From Diplolepis rosae (taxonomy: Eukaryota; Arthropoda; Insecta; Hymenoptera; Diplolepididae): 64,000 nucleotides of DNA. The translations under genes were made by a program, and so were the position numbers. Shown in pieces: positions 1 to 11,600 of the stretch (position 1 is the stretch's first letter; every line of letters starts with the position of its first letter). Under the pieces are notes generated by a model. It ran no database searches, was not told where the DNA came from, and saw only the letters and a list, made by a program, of their open reading frames with translations. The stretch spans positions 806,001-870,000 of the forward strand of contig JAPYXD010000734.1 in the NCBI GenBank assembly GCA_030998225.1, written 5' to 3'.

Positions 1-2322
1 ATTCGAACCTACACCAAACTGATGAATGTTGAGCGTTTTGTTCGAATAAACAATTAGATGACACAGATCGATATTTTTATAAACAATTGAAATTAACGAT
101 TTAAAGAATTCACTTGAATAAACAATTTTAAAGATTCGAACCTACACCAAACTGATGAATGTTGAGCTTTTGGTTCGAATAAACGTTTAGATCACACAGA
201 TCGATATATTTATAAACAATTGAAATTAACGATTTAAATGATTCACATGAATAAACAATTTTAAGGATTCGAACCTACACCAAACTGATGAATGTTGAGC
301 GTTTGGTTCGAATAAACATTAAGATGAGACAGATCTATATATTTAATAAACAATTAAAATTAACAATTTCAGTAATTCACTTGAATAACCAATTTTAAAG
401 ATTCGAACCTACACCAAACTGATGAATGTTGAGAGTTTGGTTCGAATAAACGTTTAGATGACACAGATCGATATTTTTAACAAACAATTAAAATTAACGA
501 TTTAAATAATTCACTTGAATAAACAATTTTAAAGATTCGAACCTACACCAAACTGATGAATGTTGAGCGTTTGGTTCGAATAAACATTTAGATGAGACAG
601 ATCTATATTTTTATAAACAATTGAAATTAACAATTTCAGTAATTCACTTGAATAAACAATTTTAAAGATTCGAACCTACACCAAACTGATGAATGTTGAG
701 CGTTTGTTTCGAATAAACGTTTAAATGACACAGATCGATATATTTATAAACAATTGAAATTAACGATCTAAATAATTCACTTGAATAAACAATTTTAAAG
801 ATTCGAAGCAACACCAAACTGATGAATGTTGAGCGTTTGGTTCGAATAAACATTTAGATGAGACAGATCGATATATTTATAAACAATTGAAATTAACGAT
901 TTAAATAATTCACTTGAATAAACAATTTTAAAGATTCGAACCTACACCAAACTGATGAATGTTGAGCTTTTGGTTCGAATAAACGTTTAGATCACACAGA
1001 TCGATATATTTATAAACAATTGAAATTAATGATTTGAATGATTCACATGAATAAACAATTTTAAGGATTCGAACCTACACCAAACTGATGAATGTTGAGC
1101 GTTTGGTTCGAATAAACATTTAGATGACACAGATCGATATATTTATAAACAATTGAAATTAACGATTAAAATAATTCACTTCAATAATCAATTTTCAAAG
1201 ATTCGAACCTACACCAAACTGATGAATGTTGAGCGTTTGGTTCGAATAAACGTTTAGATGACACAGATCGATATATTTATAAACAATTGAAATTAACGAT
1301 TTAAATAATTCACTTGAATAAACAATTTTAAGGATTCGAACCTACACCAAACTGATGAATGTTGAGCGTTTGGTTCGAATAAAAGTTTAGATGACACAGA
1401 TCGATATATTTATAAACAATTGAAATTAACGATCTAAATAATTCACTTGAATAAACAATTTTAAAGATTCGAACCTACACCAAACTGATAAATGTTGAGC
1501 GTTTGGTTCGAATAAACATTTAGATGACACAGATCGATATATTTATAAACAATTGAAATTAACGATCTAAATAATTCACTTGAATAAACAATTTTAAAGA
1601 TTCGAAGCAACACCAAACTGATGAATGTTGAGCGTTTGGTTCGAATAAACATTTAGATGACACAGATCGATATATTTATAAACAATTGAAATTAACGATT
1701 AAAATAATTCACTTCAATAACCAATTTTAAAGATTCGAACCTACACCAAACTGATGAATGTTGAGCGTTTGGTTCGAATAAACGTTTAGATGACACAGGT
1801 CGATATATTTATAAACAATTGAAATTAACGATTTAAATAATTCACTTGAATAAACAATTTTAAGGATTCGAACCTACACCAAACTGATGAATGTTGAGCG
1901 TTTGGTTCGAATAAACGATTAGATGACACAGATCGATATATTTATAAACAATTGAAATTAACGATCTAAATAATTCACTTGAATAAACAATTTTAAAGAT
2001 TCGAACCTACACCAAACTGATGGATGTTGAGCGTTTGGTTCGAATAAACATTTAGATGAGGCAGATCTATATTTTTAATAAACAATTACAATTAACGATT
2101 TAAATGATTCATTTGAATAAACAATTTTAAAGATTCGAACCTACACCAAACTGATGAATGATGAGCGTTTGGTTCGAATAAACAGTTAGATGACACAGAT
2201 CGATATATTCATAAACAATTGAAGTTAACGATTTAAATAATTCACTTGAATAAACAATTTTAAAGATTCGAACCTGCACCAAACTGATAAATGTTGAGCG
2301 TTTGGTTCGAATAAACATTTAG
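1..2322. repeat. 133-bp satellite array 1 (inside 3' LTR)
   Basis: About 17 head-to-tail monomers of 132-134 bp; monomer starts are seen near 1, 134, 267 and 401. Each monomer begins near ATTCGAACC and carries GGTTCGAAT about 35 bases later, forming an imperfect hairpin (CCAAAC pairs with GTTTGG around a 15-base loop). Monomers differ by a few substitutions each. Short open frames that span two monomers on the minus strand are by-products of the period and not genes. Confidence 0.97.
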
Positions 2323-3223
2323 AAAGATTGGATCGCAAATGAACAGCTTAAATCCTCTAAGAATAAAAATTGGAAAATTCGTTTAAATTCAGTTTTGTAA
2401 ACTTGAAATTATGTTTTCAGTTAATATTGAATTTTGAGTAATTAAAATTTGAAGTTGGGTTGCGATGGTTATGAAATTATAAGAGAAAAATTGTACTCAC
2501 TTTTAGAATTTTATTATTGTTGCAGATTGGAAATATAACAGTTGCTTATACTTGAAAACTTACAAATTTGGAAAATTTTAATTTTAGTTTAAGTAGTTTG
2601 GGGCTAGTTCTGCTAAGAACCAAACTCCCAGATCTTGACTGACTCTCGTGTTTTTTTTACGCGGTATATATATGATTTGGTCCCTATAAGGGCCGTGTGT
2701 AAGACGAAGAGAGTAAAAGGATAGATGATACTAATACCGGGTGTCCAGTTATTCTCTTAGTCTTTTACAGTTCTATTAGGTTATTTTTATTCGTGCATGA
2801 TTTGCTGATGCTGTATACATTAATTTGTATAATACGTAGTATTTGTAAATATACAATTTTCTATTTTGTTCTTATTTTCGCAACAAGTATGGTTTTCTTA
2901 TTTTAAACAAGTAAATCACTGTCTATATGTTTATTAATTACCGTAATTGTCCGTTACTATGTATGTAAATGCACATGTATATTGTACGCTTAGGTTTATT
3001 TAGTGAACGCATATTTCGCATTTTAACATAAATCTGGAATTGGAAAGTTTGATTTTTGTAAAGATGATATTTACCTTAAAATAATTTCGAAAGTAAATAG
3101 ATTCTGGACTCATCGAAAATAGAGATCTTACGCAATAGCACTTACAGTTTCCGTTGCGCTTATCTTAACTATGCAGTTTAATGAGTCGAAAGTCTGATAT
3201 TTCGTGTTTTTAAAAGGTTTTCC

Positions 3224-3232
3224 CTTTATATA
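3224..3232 (-). promoter_or_regulatory. TATA box of element A 3' LTR
   Basis: The minus strand reads TATATAAAGG about 100 bases inside the LTR, a usual place for a U3 TATA box. The same motif is kept in the 5' LTR at 14458-14466. Confidence 0.45.
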
Positions 3233-3332
3233 CTGGGTAGTACAAAATTCTTATATCTGATACGTTGTTTTTTTACATACAGAAATTATTGTTCTAATTC
3301 TTAACTATATCTAATACGTACTGGACGTAACA

Positions 3333-3343
3333 CCCCCACCCTT
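3333..3343 (-). promoter_or_regulatory. Polypurine tract of element A
   Basis: The minus strand reads AAGGGTGGGGG immediately before the TGTTACGTCC start of the 3' LTR. This is the expected position and composition of a plus-strand primer in an LTR retroelement. Confidence 0.7.
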
Positions 3344-3488
3344 AAACGCTTACTAGTAAATTTAATGTCTAGGAAGCGTACGCTGCGTAAATTAATCTGT
3401 TGTCGTGGTGATCGGCTTCCCAATCGGCTTTTAATGAAAAAGAAACAAAACAATGCTATGGCTACACTTGACCCTTCGAGTACAGTAG

Positions 3489-5360
3489 TTAGGCGCTGTA
3501 AGAGAAAAACCTTCCTCTATTTTCCCTCTCGGTTCCTTGATTGTCTGATGTAGTATCGCTTTGTGTTGTACTTGAGGCTGGGTTAGGCAGTAGCTCTGCT
3601 TGTACATCTATTTGTCCAAGTTCAATATCATTTTGTACTTTGTATCGTTTTGCCGGCGTAGGTTTAGTTGTTCGTCTTCCAAGTTGAATGAGACATTGAG
3701 TTACAGAGTCCCAAACAGCCCCAACCATGTGGATTGACCATCTGTATACACGATGTAACAGAAATCTGTTGATCATAATATCTATTATCATTTTTATGAC
3801 TTGAAGAATTATAAAAATTGCTATAATTCCTGCGCTAGCTGTGCCAAACGTCATGAATTTTTCCCAGGGCCTTGTTCCAGTTGATTCTACAATCTTGGCC
3901 ATGGAGTCTTCGTTTAGTAGTTTGGAAAGTGTTCCTTCATTGTTGGTCGTGATATGGCCGTGCATTTCTCGTGCCACATCGTTCAATAAAGAGGGTTTCT
4001 CAACAGGGAACATAATTCGTTCCCTTAGGTCATCTCAGTCTTTTTCTGTATAGATTCCACTTGTAGCTAGGGAGGCTGGGTTTGTATATTCCCAAGTTGA
4101 TTTGGATGAAGGTTGAATTGTGATTGGTTCCACACCTTCAGTTGGTGTTGGTAGTAATTTGTACCAGCTCCCTTCGATGAGATAATAGGAAGGTAAAATC
4201 GTGTTGCATGTGATTTTCGTTCCCCTCCCTTTAATTATGTGTGTTCTAGGTGTAAGATAGTAGGTCACATTTCTCATTGTTACTTGGAGTTCTGCGTAAC
4301 ATTCTTCTCCATGCTGGACCATTACATCTACTGGTATACACTTGATGATGTGTACTACCTCTCCGGCTGTTACTGCCATGTATCCAGGTCCCTTCATCAA
4401 ATTGTAAGCAAATTCGTCCGGTGCTTGTGTAGCATTAGCCAGTGCGTTCTTCAAAGTTTCCCTTTCTAAATTACATCGTTGTAGGAGGATATCTCTGTAT
4501 AAATTCCTAATTTGATTTTTTATATGTTTTTCTACGTATACAAACTTGGAGTTGACGTATGCGAATATGTCAAGGTTGTCTATACTAAGTTTATAATTGT
4601 CCGCGAATGATTCGCCTTTAACCGTTTCAAAAATAACTAGCTTAGGATGCTCAGTGCGTAATACAATATAGCCGCAAACGCTTACTGCGTTTTTGATCAT
4701 TAATGCAAAAGTTGTTTCCTCTGTTACCAATGAATATATAGTTTGTATGCGATTATTAACTAAATCCTCCACCTTGTTTGCGTAACCTTCATACAGGATG
4801 CTATATTGATAGAACTTACAATTAGTCGTAGGAATAGTATTCCAAAAGGTATGTCCGCCCTCAACATCTATGCATGCTGCATCAGAGAGAGTGCAAGGTG
4901 TACCGGAGCGCAAATATATTAAATCAGTATTAAGGTTTACTCTTGCATTCTGTTCCTGTATAGTTATTTTTAAAGTACCCTGTACAACCACAGATTCCCA
5001 ATCTCCGTAAGGATCCGAATATGCCGTCCCGTTACACCTTCCATCGTTACCTAAAAAACCCGCATAAAGCATGGGGTGAGTAGTTGTGCTATTTATTTTA
5101 ATTCCACTTATTACATGGTTATCAAATTGTAAAATTCCGGTGGAATGGTTTTTTTACAAGCTTCTCTACTTATATCGTATATATAATCTCGTTCGCCGTG
5201 CTTTACAATTGAAATATGTGAATACATCCCCCAATGATGCACTGTCCGATGTACCTCAAATTTACATTGTTGTTATATTTAGTGTTCGAGATCCGCAGTC
5301 ATATTCAACAAACGCTGTTGTGCATTGGACCAGCAAGACGAACGCGATTTTGAGCAACAT
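3489..5360 (-). pseudogene. env: Envelope glycoprotein of element A (env, broken)
   Basis: A membrane glycoprotein that would let the retroelement form an infectious or cell-to-cell particle. The start at 5360 is chosen because the ATG directly follows a splice-acceptor-like tract and opens a hydrophobic signal peptide. Several Cys residues and N-glycosylation sites follow. The C-terminal third has a long hydrophobic membrane segment (about 3750-3850) and a short tail. It is roughly half identical to the first envelope of element B (21934-23964), sharing motifs such as KGPGYM and ATSGIY. I read the family as chuvirus-like (Jingchuvirales-type) glycoprotein from motif memory; this is tentative. 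Damage: the N-terminal quarter (about 5300-5075) is decayed and shortened, and one in-frame stop lies near 4035. The downstream part stays open to 3489. Confidence 0.7.
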
Positions 5361-5374
5361 CTGTAATAAGAACA
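5361..5374 (-). promoter_or_regulatory. Splice acceptor before element A env
   Basis: The minus strand reads TGTTCTTATTACAG directly joined to the env ATG at 5360. A pyrimidine-rich tract plus AG in this place fits expression of env from a spliced subgenomic RNA, as in errantiviruses and retroviruses. Not tested. Confidence 0.45.
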
Positions 5375-5383
5375 TGAATTTGA

Positions 5384-6070
5384 TTATTCATTTTCTAAAT
5401 GGTTTTCCTTTGCTTTTCCTTTAATTTCTGCTTCGCAGTTAATATGCGATACTCTGAGTCTATTAGCATGGACTATCTTGCTGCTCCTTTTGAATTGATT
5501 TTTTACATTAAACTTGTTTATTACTTGCAAAATTTTATGAGGCCCAGTATAATGATCCCCGAATTTACCAGGTTTTGGTCCCTTCAGCAAAAAGACATAA
5601 TCACCCACCTTAAAATTTGCGCTGTTTACATTTTTGTCATAGTAGCCATTCGGCCAGGTTTCAGCCTCTACAAGATTGTTATACACTAGTGTTCTTATGT
5701 CAGTAAGGCGAGTGACCAAGTCTTTTATGTACCCTTGATACGTTGGTAATAAATCGTCCTCTCAGAGTGGTTTACATGAAGGTGATCTGGCTAAATGACC
5801 CAAAACCACTTCGAAAGGTGTATGTTTCCTGTATGCACGTATTATAATTGAATATAGCAATTTCTACCCACTGATCCCACTGGCAAATTTTTTCAGAATA
5901 TTGTTTTGAGAATTCGTCTACTGCATGATGTGAGCGTTCTAAACACCATTAGACGGAGGGTGAAATGGAGTGATTTTAACTCCTTTTATCTCAAATCTTT
6001 CTGCTATTTTCTGGATCAATTTGCTGAGGCATTTGGTAATGGTGTAGCAAGGCAAAATTTGGATAGTTTC
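5384..6070 (-). pseudogene. Integrase C-terminal part of pol, element A
   Basis: Minus-strand remnant of Ty3/gypsy integrase. Around 6050-5890 there is core-domain sequence including a recognisable FHPPSNG-type motif (normally just before the catalytic Glu) with stops and a frame change; 5880-5720 continues the core in shifted frames; 5719-5384 is an open C-terminal domain with GDYVFLLKGPKPGKFGDHYTGP and VHANRLR, the usual integrase tail. The pol stop lies only about 24 bases before the env ATG, so there is no extra gene between pol and env here, unlike element B. Everything upstream in pol is missing; the remnant begins abruptly where the leader repeats start. Confidence 0.75.
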
Positions 6071-6885
6071 AAGATTTTTAATTCTTTTGATCCATTTAAA
6101 AAAATTTGTTTAATTTTAGGATTCTTGTGATCCTTTTTAGAATTTTGTGATATAGGGTTTTTATAATCCTATTTAAAATTTGGAGATTTAGAAAAATTTA
6201 GAATTTGGATTCTTTGATCCATAGAAAATTTTAATAAATTTAGGATTCTTGTAATCCTTTTTGAAATTTTGAGATTTTAAAAAATTTAGGATTTGGATTC
6301 TTCCATAGAAAATTTAAATAAATTTCGGATTCTTGTAAACTTTTTTAACAATTTTGCAACATAGGATTTTTATAATCCTATTTAAAATCTGGAGATTTGA
6401 AAAATTTAGAATTTGGATTCTTTGATCCATAGAAAATTTAAATAAATTTAGGATTCTTGTAATACTTTTTTAGAATTTTGTAATATAGAATTTTTATATT
6501 CCTATTTAAAATTTGGAGATTTTGACAAATTTAGAATTTGGATTCTTTGATCCATAGAAAATTTAAATAAATTTAGGATTCTTGTAATCCTTTTTTTTTA
6601 CAATTTTGTAACATAGGATTTTTATATTCCTATTTAAAATCTGGAGATTTAGAAAAATTTAGAATTTGGATTCTTTGATCCATAGAAAATTGAAATAAAT
6701 TTAGGATTTTTGTAATCCCATTTGAAATTTTGAGATTTAGATATATTTGTAATTTGGATTCCTTTGATCCATTTGAAAATTTCATCTATTTTTAGGATTC
6801 TGTGATCCTTTTTAGAATTTTGTAATAAAGGATTTTTATAATCCTGTTTGAAATTTTTTTAGATTCAGAAAAATTTAGAATTTGA
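6071..6885. repeat. ~125-bp tandem repeat of small hairpins
   Basis: A degenerate tandem repeat (units start near 6117, 6242, 6326, 6450, 6570, 6700 and 6795). Each unit contains three short self-complementary motifs: GGATTCTTGTAATCC, ATAGGATTTTTATAATCCTAT-like and GGATTCTTTGATCC. Almost every GGATT is followed within about 5-8 bases by its complement AATCC. No open frame of interest is present. It occupies the leader or the deleted gag-pol part of element A. Confidence 0.85.
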
Positions 6886-7275
6886 TAATTAGAATAGAAT
6901 ATTTGACCTTTGTGAAATATCTAAATTTGGAGCCTTAGAATTTTGATATAAGAATAGAATATTTGATCTTCTCTCAAATATCTGAATTTTGAATTTTATA
7001 TATTGGAATAGAATATTTGAACCTTTTCAAACATCTGAATTTAGAACTTCATGTGCTGGAATAGAATATTTGATCCTATGTCAAATATCTGATTTTAGAT
7101 TTTTAGAATTTCGTATATAAGAGTAGAATATTTGAACTTTTGTCAAATATCTGAATTTAGAACTTGGAATTTGTGTTTTAGAATAAAATATTTGATCTTT
7201 TGTGACATATCTGAATTTAGAATTCGGAATTTTGTATTTTAGTATAGAATGCTTAATCTTTCGCCAAATATCTCA
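6886..7275. repeat. ~60-bp minisatellite of AATATTTGA hairpins
   Basis: Seven degenerate units (near 6891, 6951, 7005, 7058, 7119, 7178 and 7240) each contain AGAATAGAATATTTGAxC followed by CAAATATCTGAATTT, so that AATATTTGA and TCAAATATT face each other within one unit. It follows directly on the previous repeat and shares its hairpin design though not its sequence. Confidence 0.8.
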
Positions 7276-8240
7276 ATTTAGTATTTTATGATTTTATTCA
7301 ATGTTAAAATTTTGCTAGTTTTGGAAATATTCAACAATAATTCAGTTACTTTTTAGTAGATTTACGAAACAATTTCCTAATTTTCTCTTACAAAGTGTCG
7401 TTTTATTCTAATACTTGTATCGGGAAATTCTCAAGATTGCAACAAGTTAACGCTTTGGTTACCCGAAGTTTCGTACAATTACATGTTACTGAAAATTTTG
7501 TTTCAGTTTTGTAATTTTATCATAAATCAGTACATTGTTTTGCAACTTTAAAATATCTTCACTCAGAAACACCTTAAATATCGTCAACAATTTCAAATCA
7601 CCTTTGTAACACAAAAATTCTGTAAGTTTCCTGAAATTTCTAATAATGTAGAAGAGAATAGATTAGGCGAGTAGTGAAAACAAAATTTCCATAAAAAGGA
7701 AAATTTTTAAAGCTTTTGTCAAGAGCTAGTTTTATTCCAACACCTGCTTTGGAAAAACAAATATTGCTTTTCTGTTTTCTGAAAAAAAAAATTTTTCTAA
7801 TTGACTCATAACTAAAGGAAAACCTTTTTAGTTAGGCTATGCGTCATTCTTAAATTTTTCGTATACCTTATTTAAATTAAAAATTCGAAAGAAGATTGAA
7901 ATTGGCAAAATATGTAAAAAAAAATTACGCAATTACATTACATTTGGTATTTGTTAGATCAAGATTTTGAAATTTCCAACGATTTTATTACTTCCTTTAA
8001 ATTTTCCGCAATTTTTAAATATTTTCTTTAAATTCGTCTATTACTTTTGTTAAATTTCATTTGTCTTTATCAGGTTTTTATTTTCCTTTTCCAAATCTTT
8101 GAAATTTCATTCTAAATTTCCAATTTTATTTCATAAGTAATAAAACTACTTATGTAATTTATTACATAAAATTTATTAACAAAAGACGTGGGAGAAGACT
8201 TCGTTATGATTCGCAACCCTTTACAATCATCTGTAGTCAA
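7276..8240. other. AT-rich leader of element A without genes
   Basis: No open frame, RNA gene or repeat I can support. The position between the primer-binding-site candidate and the hairpin repeats suggests 5' untranslated leader of element A. Confidence 0.5.
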
Positions 8241-8242
8241 GA

Positions 8243-8260
8243 ATCCCCCCGGGGCCTCCA
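8243..8260 (-). promoter_or_regulatory. Candidate tRNA primer-binding site of element A
   Basis: The minus strand reads TGGAGGCCCCGGGGGGAT, starting 13 bases after the LTR end. It starts with TGG (complement of the tRNA CCA end), is GC-rich in an AT-rich setting and lies where a primer-binding site is expected. The matching tRNA could not be identified here. Confidence 0.5.
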
Positions 8261-8669
8261 AAAATTTATACTATGTTACGTCCGAAAACGCAGCATGCAA
8301 AATATAATTTCAATAGTGATCAACAAGTGTTGATCCCTTATTTTAGGGCAACGCCCACGCGCTATAACCTAGGAATCCAGACCTTGATGGTGCGATGCGC
8401 GAAACTCATAGACCGAAATAGAAGCCGTTAACGAAAAATAGAGAAAACCTCAAACAATTTTCATAAAACTTATATTACGATTACCTTCCTAAAATCGCTT
8501 ACAAAAATGCATACATTCGCCAATCCAAGACAACCTAAGGTTCCACATTGAAAGGTGGTATGTGAACATATTGAAAGCTGTCTTGATTGACTCCCAACGT
8601 TAGAGTCGATTGTTAAATAAAAAATTAACCATTAAAATAACCGACGTGAATAAAAAAATTGAGTGAACG

Positions 8670-11600
8670 ATTCGAACCTACACCAAACTGATGGATGTTG
8701 AGCGTTTGGTTCGAATAAACATTTAGATGAGGCAGATCTATATTTTTAATAAACAATTACAATTAACGATTTAAATGATTCATTTGAATAAACAATTTTA
8801 AAGATTCGAACCTACACCAAACTGATAAATGTTGAGCGTTTGGTTCGAATAAACATTAAGATGAGACAGATCTATATTTTTAATAAACAATTAAAATTAA
8901 CGATCTAAATAATTCACTTGAATAAACAATTTTAAAGATTCGAACCTACACCAAACTGATGAATGTTGAGCGTTTGGTTCGAATAAACATTTATATGACA
9001 CAGATCGATATATTTATAAACAATTGAAATTAACGATTAAAATAATTCACTTCAATAATCAATTTTTAAAGATTCGAACCTACACCAAACTGATGAATGT
9101 TGAGCTTTTGGTTCGAATAAACGTTTAGATCACACAGATCGATATATTTATAAACAATTGAAATTAACGATTTAAATAATTCACATGAATAAACAATTTT
9201 AAGGATTCGAACCTACACCAAACTGATGAATGTTGAGCGTTTGGTTCGAATAAACGTTTAGATGTCACAGATCGATATATTTATAAACAATTGAAATTAA
9301 CGATCTATATAATTCACTTGAATAAACAATTTTAAAGATTCGAACCTACACCAAACTGATAAATGTTGAGCGTTTGGTTCAAATAAACATTTAGATGACA
9401 CAGATCGATATATTTATAAACAATTGAAGTTAACGATTTAAATAAATCACTTGAATAAACAATTTTAAAGATTCGAACCCACTCCAAACTGATAAATGTT
9501 GAGCGTTTGGTTCGGATAAACATTTAGATGACACAGATCGATATATTTATAAACAATTGAAATTAACGATTAAAATAATTCACTTCAATAATCAATTTTT
9601 AAAGATTCGAACCTACACCAAACTGATAAATGTTGAGCGTTTGGTTCGGATAAACATTTAGATGACACAGATCGATATATTTATAAACAATTGAAATTAA
9701 CGATTAAAATAATTCACTTGAATAAACAATTTTAAGGATTCGAACCTACACCAAACTGATAAATGTTGAGCGTTTGGTTCGAATAAACGATTAGATGACA
9801 CAGATCGATATATTTATAAACAATTGAAATTAACGATTTAAATAATTCACTTGAATAAACAATTTTAAGGATTCGAACCTACACCAAACTGATAAATGTT
9901 GTGCGTTTGGTTCGAATAAACGATTAGATGACACAGATCGATATATTTATAAACAATTGAAATTAACGATCTAAATAATTCACTTGAATAAGCAATTTTA
10001 AAGATTCGAACCTACACCAAACTGATAAATGTTGAGCGTTTGGTTCGAATAAACATTTATATGACACAGAACGATATATTTATAAACAATTGAAATTAAC
10101 GATTAAAATAATTCACTTCAATAATCAATTTTTAAAGATTCGAACCTACACCAAACTGATAAATGTTGAGCGTTTGGTTCGAATAAACATTTAGATGACA
10201 CAGATCGATATTTTTATAAACAATTGAAATTAACGATTTGAATAATTCACTTGAATAAACAATTTTAAAGATTCGAACCTACACCAAACTGATAAATGTT
10301 GAGCGTTTGGTTCGAATAAACATTTAGATGACACAGATCGATATTTTTATAAACAATTGAAATTAACGATCTAAATAATTCACTTGAATAAACAATTTTA
10401 AAGATTCGAACCCACTCCAAACTGATAAATGTTGAGCGTTTGGTTCGAATAAACATTTAGATGACACAGATCGATATATTTATAAACAATTGAAATTAAC
10501 GATTTAAATAATTCACTTGAATAAACAATTTTAAAGATTCGAACCTACACCAAACTGATAAATGTTGAGCGTTTGGTTCGAATAAACATTTAGATGACAC
10601 AGATCGATATATTTATAAACAATTGAAATTAACGATTAAAATAATTCACTTGAATAAACAATTTTAAGGATTCGAACCTTCACCAAACTGATGAATGTTG
10701 AGCGTTTGGTTCGAATAAACATTTAGATGACACAGATCGATTTATTTATAAACAATTGAAATTAACGATTAAAATAATTCACTTCAATAATCAATTTTTA
10801 AAGATTCGAACCTACACCAAACTGATGAATGTTGAACGTTTGGTTCGAATGAACGTTTAGATGACACAGATCGATATATTTATAAACAATTGAAATTAAC
10901 GATTTATATAATTCACTTGAATAAACAATTTTAATGATTCGAACCTACACCAAACTGATAAATGTTGAGCGTTTGGTTCGAATAAACATTTAGATGACAC
11001 AGATAGATATTTTTATAAACAATTGAAATTAACGATTAAAATAATTCACTTCAATAATCAATTTTTAAAAATTCGAACCTACACCAAACTGATGAATGTT
11101 GAGCGTTTGGTTCGAATAAACATTTATATGACACAGAACGATATATTTATAAACAATTGAAATTAACGATCTAAATAATTCACTTGAATAAACAATTTTA
11201 AAGATTCGAACCCACACCAAGCTGATAAATGTTGAGCGTTTGGTTCGAATAAACATTTAGATGACACAGATCGATATATTTATAAACAATTGAAATTAAC
11301 GATTTAAATAATTCACTTGAATAAACAATTTTAAAGATTCGAACCTACACCAAACTGATAAATGTTGAGCGTTTGGTTCGAATAAACATTTAGATGACAC
11401 AGATCGATATATTTATAAACAATTGAAATTAACGATTAAAATAATTCACTTGAATAAACAATTTTAAGGATTCGAACCTTCACCAAACTGATGAATGTTG
11501 AGCGTTTGGTTCGAATAAACATTTAGATGACACAGATCGATTTATTTATAAACAATTGAAATTAACGATTAAAATAATTCACTTCAGTAATCAATTTTTA

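Larger units (their letters stand above)
1..3332 (-). repeat. 3' LTR of element A (partial, runs off the window)
   Basis: On the minus strand it begins TGTTACGTCC at 3332, directly after a polypurine tract, passes through about 1 kb of unique U3/R-like sequence and then enters the satellite array at about 2322. The stretch 2323-3305 matches 13529-14537 of the 5' LTR nearly base for base; the clearest difference is a ~30-base AT-rich insertion in the 5' copy near 14185-14215. Confidence 0.75.

Noticed and set aside
8243..8260. Assigning the primer tRNA of element A
   Set aside because: The 18-base complement could not be matched to a specific tRNA without a tRNA set.
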